A stretch of DNA of 64,000 nt, taken from positions 1,020,001 through 1,084,000 of the forward strand of contig NZ_CP115468.1 in the NCBI RefSeq assembly GCF_028462125.1. The letters are read 5' to 3'. The stretch is from Leptospira sp. GIMC2001. Its GTDB lineage: Bacteria; Spirochaetota; Leptospiria; Leptospirales; Leptospiraceae. The position numbers and the translations under genes are program-made. Numbering within the stretch: the first letter of the stretch is position 1; every line of letters starts with the position of its first letter. Positions 36,929 to 45,773 of this stretch are shown in pieces. The notes beneath the pieces were generated by a model. That model saw only the letters and a program-made list of their open reading frames with translations, was not told the DNA's origin and ran no database searches.

Positions 36929-37690
36929 TTAGATTACCTTAGCTTCTTCTCTGAGAGCTTTAACAAGTTGTTGAGCAAATCCAGCTGCGTCAGCTGCATC
37001 CAATTTTCTACCAGCTATACGTGGAGGAGGCGGCTCAAGAGAAACTGTTTCCACTTTTCCACCGCTAACACCTAGATCTGCTGGTGTTTTGGTTTCGATT
37101 GGTTTCTTCTTCGCTGTCATGATTCCTTTTAGAGAAGGATATCTTGGTTCGTTCAAACCTTTTTGTGCTGTAACGACTGCCGGAAGTGTAGTTTCTACAA
37201 CTGCAACTCCACCATCGATTTCTTTGGTCGCTGTTACATTGCTTCCGTTGAATTCAAGCTTCAATGCCATAGCAATATGAGGAATGGATAGTCGCTCAGC
37301 GATTTGAATTGCAACTTGAGAACTGTCAGTGTCGATTGATTGTCTTCCACCTATCACGAGTTCTGCGCCTTCCGCTTTAGCAAATGCAGCTAGAACATCA
37401 GATGTGAAAGCATTATCAAAACTATTGTAATCATCTACCTTGATATGAACTGCTCGATCAACACCCATTGCATAAGCTGTTCTTAGAGCTTCTACAACTC
37501 GGTCTGGACCAACGGAGACAGCAATTACTTCTCCGCCACTTTTCTCGCGGATCCGAATTCCTTCCTCAATTGCAAATTCATCATAAGGGGAGATGATCCA
37601 TTTGATTCCTGATTCGTTGATGGCTTTGTCACCAACTTTGATATTGGTTTCCGTATCGGGAACCTGTTTAACTAGAACTACGATTTTCAT
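36929..37690 (-). CDS. etfB: Electron transfer flavoprotein, beta subunit
   Basis: 253 residues, the family length. It begins KIVVLVKQVPDTETNIKVGD and contains SPYDEFAIEEGIRI, VGPDRVVEALRTAYAMGVDR, and the AMP/ETF-recognition region DTDSSQVAIQIAERLSIPH. The beta subunit partners etfA immediately downstream and docks on acyl-CoA dehydrogenases. It is the first gene of the leftward run that ends at ksgA. A GGGG element 7 bases before the ATG could be the ribosome site; the upstream 118 bp would hold the promoter. Confidence 0.97.
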   Translation of the reverse strand: MKIVVLVKQVPDTETNIKVGDKAINESGIKWIISPYDEFAIEEGIRIREKSGGEVIAVSVGPDRVVEALRTAYAMGVDRAVHIKVDDYNSFDNAFTSDVLAAFAKAEGAELVIGGRQSIDTDSSQVAIQIAERLSIPHIAMALKLEFNGSNVTATKEIDGGVAVVETTLPAVVTAQKGLNEPRYPSLKGIMTAKKKPIETKTPADLGVSGGKVETVSLEPPPPRIAGRKLDAADAAGFAQQLVKALREEAKVI

Positions 37691-37749
37691 TCTTTAACCC
37701 CGTTGGTTTTGTATAATTTCCAGAATTCAAGAAGTGAGCTAGCTGGGAA

Positions 37750-37772
37750 GGATTTTTTTAGGGAAAAAATCC
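37750..37772. repeat. 9-bp inverted repeat upstream of etfB
   Basis: GGATTTTTT, a 5-base loop TAGGG, and AAAAAATCC form a perfect hairpin about 60 bp before the etfB start and 37 bp past the stop of the gene at 37809. It could end the upstream transcript or act as a leader structure for the etf genes. There is no separate T-run after the stem on either strand. Confidence 0.4.
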
Positions 37773-37808
37773 ATCAAAACTCACAAGGTTTGCATCAATT
37801 GAGGATTT

Positions 37809-38135
37809 TTAAGATGGATTGTCATCCATTGACTCATAAGAATTCCACACGGCTTTAATCCACTGGTATAGCCAGACATAGAAAACCAAAACCACAACCA
37901 CATTGGCATCGGTTCGCAGATAGATTGCCAGACCGAAAACCAGCGGAGAAAGCAGAATCAAAAGATAGAAAATTATAAAGACCCAATTTCCAGGAGCTAG
38001 TGGCTGAAGAATAGCTTTACGAGTGGAAAATAAAAGACTTTTGTAATCATTCTTATTGGAAGAAAAAACTTTATAACCAAAAATGACGAGCAATACAACC
38101 CAAATACCAGATGCAACCATATTCTTAGGATTCAA
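37809..38135 (-). CDS. Small membrane protein, unknown function
   Basis: 108 residues with three hydrophobic segments: MVASGIWVVLLVIFGYKVFS, NWVFIIFYLLILLSPLVFGL and NVVVVLVFYVWLYQWIKAVW. It ends in an acidic tail (ESMDDNPS). Not a family I recognise. It lies 42 bp downstream of the Ser/Asn-rich protein gene on the same strand and may be the last gene of that envelope cluster. Confidence 0.7.
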   Translation of the reverse strand: MNPKNMVASGIWVVLLVIFGYKVFSSNKNDYKSLLFSTRKAILQPLAPGNWVFIIFYLLILLSPLVFGLAIYLRTDANVVVVLVFYVWLYQWIKAVWNSYESMDDNPS

Positions 38136-38177
38136 TCCATAGTCGGAATTGCAAGGGGAATTTATGGAAAGTTTTTT

Positions 38178-39119
38178 CTAGATGATTCTATCCGCACGAA
38201 GGGAGCGATCGTTTTCGAATCTTTTTTTGATTTCATCGGCAAATCTGCTCTCGGTAAAATTGCTCAGTCCTTTTTTATGATATCCAAGAAATAATTTATA
38301 GTAGGTTAGGGCGGAATTTTTGATGGCACCATTCCATTTCTCTTCATGAATTCTTCCAGCTAGATACAAGGCAATTGGATATTCTCGACCTTCTAGAATA
38401 TCTGGGTTGTCTAGAATTTCCAAAACTTGGATCAAACTATCTTGAAATTGTTTACGATGAAAATAATTCCATGCCATATAGATTCTGATTCTTGCCACAG
38501 TTGGTGGATTCATAAATTTTGTGAGAAGCTTTTCATACTCTGAGATTGCCTTCGCTGGATCTTTAGATTCGATGGAACGAACAGATTCCATCGCTTTGCG
38601 AAATGCTTCCTTATCTTCGTCACTCGTTGGAAAATCAGAAAAATCACCAAATTCGCTGGATGCTATTTTGGTTTTGTCTGTCGCTTTTGCAGTAGTCGAA
38701 TATTCTGAATTTGCTGAATTCGGTACTTTGCTTGTCTTCGCGGTTGCAACTTTTTGATTCTTGGTACTATTCGAGTTCTTGCTCAGAGATGATTTTGTAT
38801 TCGATGATGAATTGCTAATCTTAGAATTGGAGTTCGTTTGCGTTTTGGAATTTTTGATGTTAGAATTTGAAACCTTGTCGTCCGATTGCGTTTTTGGAAT
38901 CGCATTCATAGTTGAATCTAAATCATTCGAATTCGAGGAAGATTTTTTTTGCGCTTCCAGATCAATTGCATTGGAATTGTCATGAAATTTCTCAGGCTCA
39001 AGATCCCTTGTTAAGTCAGGGAATGGTAGAAAAATTGTTTCTTCATCTGCATCAATCGAGCCCAGTGCTACAAAACATGTAATAAGAAAAAGAATACTGG
39101 ATAAATAAAATATTTTCAT
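38178..39119 (-). CDS. Exported protein with Ser/Asn/Thr/Lys-rich region and TPR-like C-terminus
   Basis: 313 residues from the ATG at 39119, chosen because it yields a signal peptide (MKIFYLSSILFLITCFVALG); an upstream frame extension has no signal and overlaps the preceding gene. Residues about 50-150 are low complexity, built from S, N, K and T. The C-terminal half is helical with TPR-like spacing (SKDPAKAISEYEKLLTKFMN, ARIRIYMAWNYFHRKQFQDS, PIALYLAGRIHEEKWNG), the type used for protein contacts. Probably periplasmic. It follows its neighbour by 10 bp in a cluster headed by an OmpA-family protein. Confidence 0.72.
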   Translation of the reverse strand: MKIFYLSSILFLITCFVALGSIDADEETIFLPFPDLTRDLEPEKFHDNSNAIDLEAQKKSSSNSNDLDSTMNAIPKTQSDDKVSNSNIKNSKTQTNSNSKISNSSSNTKSSLSKNSNSTKNQKVATAKTSKVPNSANSEYSTTAKATDKTKIASSEFGDFSDFPTSDEDKEAFRKAMESVRSIESKDPAKAISEYEKLLTKFMNPPTVARIRIYMAWNYFHRKQFQDSLIQVLEILDNPDILEGREYPIALYLAGRIHEEKWNGAIKNSALTYYKLFLGYHKKGLSNFTESRFADEIKKRFENDRSLRADRII

Positions 39120-39129
39120 GGTCTCAGTT

Positions 39130-39843
39130 CTAGTTTGCTGGTGCCCTAAGAAGTTCTCGTTTTTCTTTAGTTGGTTGATTGGAGTCTGGTCCCTTATTGG
39201 ATTCCGATTCAGAATTGGTTTTCTTTGGCAAACGATTCTCAATTGCCTCTAATCTATTGAGGGTTGATTCCAAACGTTCGGTTGTTTTTTCCGATTCTTC
39301 AATTTGTTTTTCGATTCGCTCAAGACCGCCAGGTCTTTCGTCCTGAGATTCATCTCGTCCAGGTAACCATTCTTTGGTTGGATTGGTTGGCGATTGCAAA
39401 GCAGGAGGAAGTCCGTAATCTCTTTGTTGAGATCGTAGGTCGCCTTCATTCATAGGATCTTTGTTAGTATCTAACAACTTACCATCTGCATTCAAGTCTC
39501 TGTTGGAAAGAATCGAATCTCTGATCATATTTTCATCTACTCTGCGAGAAATTTCTAACTCTACATCACTGATTCGAATATTTTTTCTCTTTCGATTGTA
39601 TTCTCGTTCCAAGTCTTCGATAAATAATGATTTTGAATCTTCGGCAATTTTGAGACCTTCTGCACTTGTGTCGCCATAACCTAAATTCCAACCGTAGTAA
39701 GCGGCAACACAGACAAAAAAAGCAAAAAGAGCAATGGCAATTTTCTTGAGGAGTTTCGCAATATCATCAGGAATTTTATTGGCTAGATTATCTAGTGCGC
39801 CAAGGGCTTTTTTGGGATCAATTCCAGTTGTATCTAATTTCAT
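39130..39843 (-). CDS. Single-span membrane protein with coiled-coil tail, unknown function
   Basis: 237 residues. A short cytoplasmic part (DTTGIDPKKALGALDNLANK) leads to one membrane span (IAIALFAFFVCVAAYYGWNL), then a long hydrophilic region with a predicted coiled coil (GLERIEKQIEESEKTTERLE, STLNRLEAIENRL) and a charged Ser/Gln tail. Not a recognised family. It lies 14 bp after the OmpA-family gene and 10 bp before the TPR-like gene, so the three are likely one envelope operon. Confidence 0.72.
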   Translation of the reverse strand: MKLDTTGIDPKKALGALDNLANKIPDDIAKLLKKIAIALFAFFVCVAAYYGWNLGYGDTSAEGLKIAEDSKSLFIEDLEREYNRKRKNIRISDVELEISRRVDENMIRDSILSNRDLNADGKLLDTNKDPMNEGDLRSQQRDYGLPPALQSPTNPTKEWLPGRDESQDERPGGLERIEKQIEESEKTTERLESTLNRLEAIENRLPKKTNSESESNKGPDSNQPTKEKRELLRAPAN

Positions 39844-39857
39844 TTTGTATTGAATGT

Positions 39858-41732
39858 TTAACGAATTCGAAAAACAACTCTCCTATTCTTAGACCTGTTT
39901 TCTTCACTATCATTCTTAACGATTGGCTTGCCTTCACCATAACCAACTGTATCGATTCGACCGGGATCAAGTCCTCCCAAGCGTACTAAATGTTCTTTGA
40001 CGGCTTTTGCTCGAAGCTCACTGAGGGTAAGGTTTGTGTCATCTTGTCCAATATCATCTGTATGCCCCTCCAAAATAATCTGAAGGTTGCCCATTTCCTT
40101 GAGTATAATTGCAATTCTATTCAATTCAGGCTCAGATTCTTTGGATATTTCAGCACTTCCCAATTCAAAAAACAAATTATTTAGAGTGATTTCTCTGCCT
40201 TTTTCGATTTTTGGTAGGTTCAGTACAACTTCATAGGTTGATTCAAGCGGTTTTTTATTATTTGAATTTGGAATGTTAATGCTTGTTAGGTTTAAATTTT
40301 TTGAAACGGGTAGATATCCATCTTTTTCTGCAAAGAATCCATAATTGTCTCCGTAAGGAAGAATGATGGAAAATTTGCCTGTATTGGGATCAGAGATTCC
40401 TTTGCCTAAGATTTTCTTCTGATTGAGTGACTCATAACGTATTTCAGCTGACAATGGCTTGTTATCATGATCTAAGATTACACCTTGTACTACAACAACA
40501 GGTTCTGGACGAAAATTCTCTGGAATCTTTGCCAAGAAAAGTTCACCCTCCCGAGAAACATAGGCCCACTCAGAACTAGCTGGAATGGAAAAGAAGTTAA
40601 CACCCCTTAGTTTAGTGGATATCTCTTCAGGTTTGCTCCATTGATTCCATCCGTTACCGATTCTCTTAGTGAAGTAAATACTCAAATCTTTGCCATGTCC
40701 GTTGGAGGAAAAATATAGAGTTCTATCATCCGGTGCAAGAAAAGGAGCCATTTCTTCTTCGGTTGTATTAATATTCGCACCAAGATTGATTCCATCACCA
40801 AAGATTCCATTGGAATCCATAAAACTCACATAGAGATCCAACTTTCCATAATTAGAATTTTGTTGAGCCGAAAAGATTAGAGTTTTGCCAGAAGATGATA
40901 GAGCCGATCCACCAAATATCTGTTGGTTGGGATTTTCTGGTTTTCTATAAAGATTATAAAAGCTTGGAAATAGAATTGGTTTGGGAGCTGTCCAATAATT
41001 ATTGTCACGATTGCTTTTGTAGAGTGGTGCTCGATTGAAGATTTTTTCTGATTTTTCTTGGTATTGGCTTTTTAGTTTATTGATTTTGTATTCAAATTCT
41101 TTTCTGCTCTGAACATTTTTAACTAACTCTGCGGATTTCTGATCCATTTCTAATTTTAGATCATCAAGTAGTTCTGTCTCACCAAAATTTCCAAACACAA
41201 ATAATTCATTGCCACCTGGTAGAGCTGATATTACAGCAGATGGCATTTTATTATTGAGTGGAGTCTCCATCTGCCATCCTTGCTTCCAGAAACCATATTC
41301 ATCTTTTTCTGAAGTCCAAATTTTCTGAGTAGACCTTGTGCTACCTTGCGGGCGAACAAGTGTAGTCCAGAACATCTTATTTCCATCGGGGGTTACCTGT
41401 GGGTTGAAGGCAAATTCTCCCCTCGTTACATATTTTGGAATCTTTTTTAAGATCCAGTCGGGTGCAGTTGTATCTTCTGTAAATGGCTCGATCTCATAAC
41501 GGAGGGGTCTGCATTTTTTTCCATTTCTTTCGCAGAGTATTCTAATTTTCTTAAGTGTCAATTCTGAGAATTCAATTCCGAAGCTATGAGAAGCAAATTC
41601 TGTGATTCCTTGTTCGTTTTTTAACATCAGTCCTGAGTTCAGGAGTTGGCCCGTAAGAACGTAGAATTTTTCATTCGCGTGCAAACTGAAACATATCAAT
41701 AAATACAAAATTAAGGAAAAGATCGCAGCCAT
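39858..41732 (-). CDS. OmpA-family protein with PD40/TolB-like repeats
   Basis: 624 residues. A signal peptide (MAAIFSLILYLLICFSLHA) is followed by a beta-propeller-like region with PD40 repeats (GEFAFNPQVTPDGNKMFWTT, FGGSALSSSGKTLIFSAQQN, EEMAPFLAPDDRTLYFSSNG). A carboxypeptidase-type beta domain lies around 415-470. The C-terminal OmpA peptidoglycan-binding domain has NNLFFELGSAEISKES, LEGHTDDIGQDDTNLTLSEL and VGYGEGKPIVKNDSEENRSK, with the conserved Asp and Arg. Such proteins tether the envelope to peptidoglycan. First gene of a leftward cluster; 80 bp separate it from the divergent ABC-F gene. Confidence 0.9.
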   Translation of the reverse strand: MAAIFSLILYLLICFSLHANEKFYVLTGQLLNSGLMLKNEQGITEFASHSFGIEFSELTLKKIRILCERNGKKCRPLRYEIEPFTEDTTAPDWILKKIPKYVTRGEFAFNPQVTPDGNKMFWTTLVRPQGSTRSTQKIWTSEKDEYGFWKQGWQMETPLNNKMPSAVISALPGGNELFVFGNFGETELLDDLKLEMDQKSAELVKNVQSRKEFEYKINKLKSQYQEKSEKIFNRAPLYKSNRDNNYWTAPKPILFPSFYNLYRKPENPNQQIFGGSALSSSGKTLIFSAQQNSNYGKLDLYVSFMDSNGIFGDGINLGANINTTEEEMAPFLAPDDRTLYFSSNGHGKDLSIYFTKRIGNGWNQWSKPEEISTKLRGVNFFSIPASSEWAYVSREGELFLAKIPENFRPEPVVVVQGVILDHDNKPLSAEIRYESLNQKKILGKGISDPNTGKFSIILPYGDNYGFFAEKDGYLPVSKNLNLTSINIPNSNNKKPLESTYEVVLNLPKIEKGREITLNNLFFELGSAEISKESEPELNRIAIILKEMGNLQIILEGHTDDIGQDDTNLTLSELRAKAVKEHLVRLGGLDPGRIDTVGYGEGKPIVKNDSEENRSKNRRVVFRIR

Positions 41733-41812
41733 TCAGGATATTTTCGGTATTTTTGGAAAATTGCTTAATAGAAACGATTTGGCAGTAGAGATCGATTTTA
41801 GAAAATGACCGT

Positions 41813-43453
41813 ATGATTAGCGCAACCGGCATTACCATGAGTTATGGAAAGAAAACTCTATTTGATGGAGTTTCCATTAATTTTAAACCAGGCTGCCGCT
41901 ACGGTTTGATCGGAGCCAACGGATCTGGTAAATCCACATTTATGAAAATTCTTGCAGGAATTGAGCAACCAACTATTGGCTCAGTAGCTGTAGATAAAGA
42001 TAAAATCGTTGGATACCTCAAGCAGGATCATTATGAGTATGAGAAAGAAACTGTAATCAATACAGTGCTTCGGGGAAACCCAGCTTTTTGGAAAGTTGCT
42101 CAAGAAAGAGATCTTCTCTATTCAAAAGAAAGTATGACTGATGAAGAAGGAATGCGAGTCAGTGAGCTAGAAGAAATGTTTGCCGATATGGACGGCTACG
42201 AAGCTGAGAGTAGAGCGGGAGAGTTGCTCGAAGGATTAGCTATACCAACTGCCGTTCATGGACAAGAGCTCTCTACTTTAACCGGTGGATTCAAACTTAG
42301 GGTTCTTCTTGCACAAGTTCTATTCCAAAAACCGGACGTTTTGTTATTAGATGAGCCCACAAACCATTTAGATATCAAAACTATTTTCTGGTTAGAAAAC
42401 CTCCTCAATAATTATGAAGGAGTTGTTATTGTTATTTCCCATGATAGGCATTTTATCAATTCCATATCAACCCATGTTGCCGATTTAGATTATAATACAA
42501 TTCGAGTATACCCTGGTAATTACGATGGGTATATGCAAGCGTCCACACAAGCGCGTGAACAGCTTATGAATGATAATAAGCGTAAGAAAGAAAAAATTGC
42601 AGAATTACAAGAATTCGTAAGTAGATTTAGCGCTAACGCATCTAAGTCGAAGCAAGCAACTTCCAGACAGAAACAGATTGAGAAAATCAAAGCAGACTTC
42701 TCCGACATTCGTCCGTCATCACGTGTATCTCCATATATTCGATTCAAGGCTCTCAAACCACTTGGTAAAGATGTGATTGAGGCTGAGAAAATTTCCAAAT
42801 CCTATGAGCAACCTGTAATAGAAAATTTAGATCTGATGATTGGAAAAGGTGAAAAAGTGGGAATCGTCGGAACAAACGGAGTAGGTAAGACAACTCTATT
42901 GAAGATGCTCATGAAGAAACTGGAACCTGATTCAGGTGTTGTCAAATGGGGAGATTCTGTTGTTGCATCCTATTTTCCACAAGATCATCGGGATGGAATT
43001 GGTGAAGATGCAGATACATTGGTTGAATGGCTACTGAAGAATTCTCAACCCGGATTCGAAGTCCAAGACATTCGAGCTATTTTAGGAAGAATGCTATTTA
43101 GCGGTGATATGGCGAACAAATCCACCAGTGTGCTTTCTGGTGGGGAAAAGTCTAGAATCATTATCGCTAAAATGATTCTAGCTGGCGACAACCTGATTGC
43201 CCTTGATGAACCAACAAACCATTTGGATCTAGAATCTATCGAGTCACTCAATTACGCACTCACTGAATTTGATGGAACGGTGATTCTTGTATCGCATGAT
43301 AGAGAATTTATCAGTTCATTGTGTACGCGAATCATTGAAGTATCTCCAGGTAAGATCGTTGATTTCAAGGGAACCTACGATGAGTATTTAGAACGAGAAG
43401 GTGCTGAGTTTTACAAAAGACTCACAGGTGGACCTGTTCTTTCATCGAAATAA
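41813..43453 (+). CDS. ABC-F family ATPase, YbiT type
   Basis: 546 residues with two ATPase domains and no membrane part. Domain 1 has GLIGANGSGKSTFMKILAGI and LLLDEPTNHLD; domain 2 has GIVGTNGVGKTTLLKMLMKK, LSGGEKSRIIIAKM and IALDEPTNHLDLES. Between them is the linker FVSRFSANASKSKQATSRQK, a stretch very like E. coli YbiT. ABC-F proteins bind the ribosomal E site and relieve stalled translation. It is not linked to an antibiotic-resistance context. It is followed by a 154-bp gap before the ATG at 43608. Confidence 0.9.
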   Translation: MISATGITMSYGKKTLFDGVSINFKPGCRYGLIGANGSGKSTFMKILAGIEQPTIGSVAVDKDKIVGYLKQDHYEYEKETVINTVLRGNPAFWKVAQERDLLYSKESMTDEEGMRVSELEEMFADMDGYEAESRAGELLEGLAIPTAVHGQELSTLTGGFKLRVLLAQVLFQKPDVLLLDEPTNHLDIKTIFWLENLLNNYEGVVIVISHDRHFINSISTHVADLDYNTIRVYPGNYDGYMQASTQAREQLMNDNKRKKEKIAELQEFVSRFSANASKSKQATSRQKQIEKIKADFSDIRPSSRVSPYIRFKALKPLGKDVIEAEKISKSYEQPVIENLDLMIGKGEKVGIVGTNGVGKTTLLKMLMKKLEPDSGVVKWGDSVVASYFPQDHRDGIGEDADTLVEWLLKNSQPGFEVQDIRAILGRMLFSGDMANKSTSVLSGGEKSRIIIAKMILAGDNLIALDEPTNHLDLESIESLNYALTEFDGTVILVSHDREFISSLCTRIIEVSPGKIVDFKGTYDEYLEREGAEFYKRLTGGPVLSSK

Positions 43454-43607
43454 TTTCTCTTTTCTTGAAATCAAATATCAAAAAAACATTGTTTCCTTAA
43501 TTCCTATTCGGTAGAACAGAAATATACGGGAGCCATTCTTAATAGTTTTTAAGATAGGTTTGCGAAATTGTTTACTAAGCGAACATTCTGAACCATAGGA
43601 TATTACA

Positions 43608-43643
43608 ATGAGCAATAGTTCTCAGGTTTTTGTTTTTGAGTAA
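43608..43643 (+). other. Short ATG-led frame overlapping the phosphatase start (leader peptide or true N-terminus by frameshift)
   Basis: An ATG with a well-placed AGGA site (7 bases upstream) opens an 11-codon frame, MSNSSQVFVFE, that stops inside the beginning of the phosphatase gene. The phosphatase frame is +1 relative to it. Removing one T from the GTTTTTG run would join them as MSNSSQVLFLSKILRF. It may be a coupling leader, a programmed +1 frameshift, or a sequence error in a T5 run. Confidence 0.45.
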
Positions 43644-45468
43644 GATATTGCGATTTCTATTTTCTGATTTTGAAAGTAGAAATTCTATTCAGGCAGAGGA
43701 AGATTTATACTTTCCTAAGAATTCTCAAGTAAACAGATTTCGAAAAGGCAACCAGGAAAAATTAAGTTTTGATATCGGGTTCTATCGAAAAATCCTTCTT
43801 ATCACTTCCATTATCATTCCAGTTTTTAGTTATGCGATTTCCAATTTTTATTCTGGAATTCATCGGCCGCTATGGATTCGAATCTTATTCTTTGCAATTC
43901 CGCTTATTATCTTCGTCCTCTCCTATTTTTCTCCCTTCGTAAGACGAAATGTTCGTAAATTCTATTTTGCTTGTGGTTATTCCGCATCTCCATTTTTGAT
44001 TTATCTAATCTATAGGAATGATTTTTTTTCTTTCTATATATTTTCTTTTATTTTTACAATTTTTGCTGTAACCATCTCCATTGTAACTAAGCGTGAATTG
44101 ATCTATTTTTTATTGTATATAATAATTTTGGATATGATTGGATTGTTTATTTTTAGTAAATATCCAAATCCAGTTGAACTAGAATTTTCCAAGATCTATA
44201 TATTCCACGCCTATATATTTGTTGCATCGTTGATTTCTTATTCTATAATTTCTTCTCGCTTAGAACAAATCATTCGATTGGAGAAAACGGAAGAATTTAA
44301 AAATAGAGTAGAGGGGTTTTTAGATGAGGCAAGACAAGAGCTAGAAAATATAAAACTAGCATTAGAAACTTCATCTATGGTCGCTATCTTAGATAAGTCT
44401 GGGAATATTATTTACGCAAACGAAAATTTCATTCGTATAACTGGATATTCTAATATTGCTGATGAAGGCGAAAGACAAAACTTTCTGAACTCAGGGCAGC
44501 ATTCGCGAGAGTATTTTCTTAGATTATGGAATATGATTGAATCCGGGAATGTATGGTCGGGTGAGCTTTGTAATCTAAGACGAAACGGGCATGTATATTG
44601 GATGTCCACAACAATTGTCCCAATCTTTGATTCCTCAACTATTCCAGAGCGATTTCTTGTAGTGGGTTATGATATTACTCTAAGAAAATTGAATGAAGTC
44701 AAGCTTGTGCAATCTGAAGAGAAATATCGTAGTCTTTATAATTCCATTAAGCACGATCTGCTTCTTGCTTCCGAAGCACAGAAAATTCTTATCCCCGAGC
44801 CGCAGAATATTCCTTCTCTAACTATCAAATCATTTGTTCATCCTTTTATGGAAGTCAGCGGTGATATCATACTTCCTCATTATGTCAATGAGACTTGTGT
44901 AGAAATATTTCTTGCTGATATCGCTGGACATGGAATTGCACCAGCTCTTGTATCTGCTGTGGTTGTGATGGCCTATTATGATCATGCAAAGGAATTGAAT
45001 CATAATGATCAACCACTTGATACAATTCTAGTCTCGATAAGAGATAGAATAAAAAATATAATGATGGATCAATTTATTAGCGGGGTCTATCTACGATACA
45101 ATGCTAATACAAGAATTTTGAAATATACTTATGCAGGTCATCTTCCTGGAATATTGCTGCGAGATGGTGAATTGATTTTTATACAAGGGGAGGGGACTCC
45201 ACTTTTGTCCGAGTATAAGTTGAATCTTTGTGAATACTCGATTCAATTATATGCAAATGATAGAATTTTATTTTTTACGGATGGAGCTTATGAGCTTTCC
45301 AATACAAATTCTGATATCCTTGGTTATGATTCATTTATCAAAATTGCTGCCGAGGAACTAAAACATTTGGATAAGAATCCAATTGCCAATATTTTTAAAA
45401 AGTTGATCGATTTTTCGGACAATAATTTCCAAGACGATCTCAGCCTACTATTTCTTCAGATTGAATGA
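43630..45468 (+). CDS. Membrane PAS-domain SpoIIE-type serine phosphatase (copy 1)
   Basis: 612 residues from a TTG; no in-frame ATG lies near, so the start is uncertain (TTG 43630 or 43636, or by frameshift from 43608). About five or six membrane spans (residues 50-215) are followed by a coiled stretch, a PAS domain (about 243-360: MVAILDKSGNIIYANENFIR, ITGYSN) and a PP2C/SpoIIE phosphatase domain (about 385-612) with metal Asp residues in EVSGDIILPHY, LADIAGHGIAPAL, FTDGAYELS and DDLSLLF. Such enzymes dephosphorylate STAS antagonists in partner-switch signalling. A closely similar gene follows at 45774. Confidence 0.88.
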   Translation: MFLSKILRFLFSDFESRNSIQAEEDLYFPKNSQVNRFRKGNQEKLSFDIGFYRKILLITSIIIPVFSYAISNFYSGIHRPLWIRILFFAIPLIIFVLSYFSPFVRRNVRKFYFACGYSASPFLIYLIYRNDFFSFYIFSFIFTIFAVTISIVTKRELIYFLLYIIILDMIGLFIFSKYPNPVELEFSKIYIFHAYIFVASLISYSIISSRLEQIIRLEKTEEFKNRVEGFLDEARQELENIKLALETSSMVAILDKSGNIIYANENFIRITGYSNIADEGERQNFLNSGQHSREYFLRLWNMIESGNVWSGELCNLRRNGHVYWMSTTIVPIFDSSTIPERFLVVGYDITLRKLNEVKLVQSEEKYRSLYNSIKHDLLLASEAQKILIPEPQNIPSLTIKSFVHPFMEVSGDIILPHYVNETCVEIFLADIAGHGIAPALVSAVVVMAYYDHAKELNHNDQPLDTILVSIRDRIKNIMMDQFISGVYLRYNANTRILKYTYAGHLPGILLRDGELIFIQGEGTPLLSEYKLNLCEYSIQLYANDRILFFTDGAYELSNTNSDILGYDSFIKIAAEELKHLDKNPIANIFKKLIDFSDNNFQDDLSLLFLQIE

Positions 45469-45773
45469 ATTGAAAATAGCAAAAATATAGAATCATTCTA
45501 AAGATTACATTTGTTAATTTTATAATTTTTCCTTTCAATGACTAAATATTCGTTTAATTGAATATTTGATTGATGGAATAGATTTTTCTGAAGGCAAATA
45601 TTTCATAGTATTTTTAGGTATTTTTAATTAAACTTATGCTGAGTATTTAAGCAGCCTTATCTATTGTCAATAAATCCCAATTAATTTAGAAAATAAGGTT
45701 TAATTTTATATTTAATTAATAAAAAATATTTATGATCAAAAAGTTATTGATCAAACAATGTTAGATTGGATTT
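45469..45773. promoter_or_regulatory. AT-rich intergenic region with inverted repeat and paired TGATCA sites
   Basis: This 305-bp gap between the two phosphatases is very AT-rich and holds no convincing gene. At 45544-45567 a perfect inverted repeat occurs (AAATATTC, 8-base loop, GAATATTT). Nearer the second gene two TGATCA palindromes lie at 45733-45738 and 45748-45753, 15 bp apart in the context TNATGATCAAA/TTATTGATCAAA. Their spacing and position 20-40 bp before the coding start suggest a regulator site. No clear sigma-70 promoter could be assigned. Confidence 0.35.

Noticed and set aside
39120..39242. N-terminal extension of the TPR-like protein
   Set aside because: It overlaps the upstream gene and hides a clear signal peptide starting at 39119.
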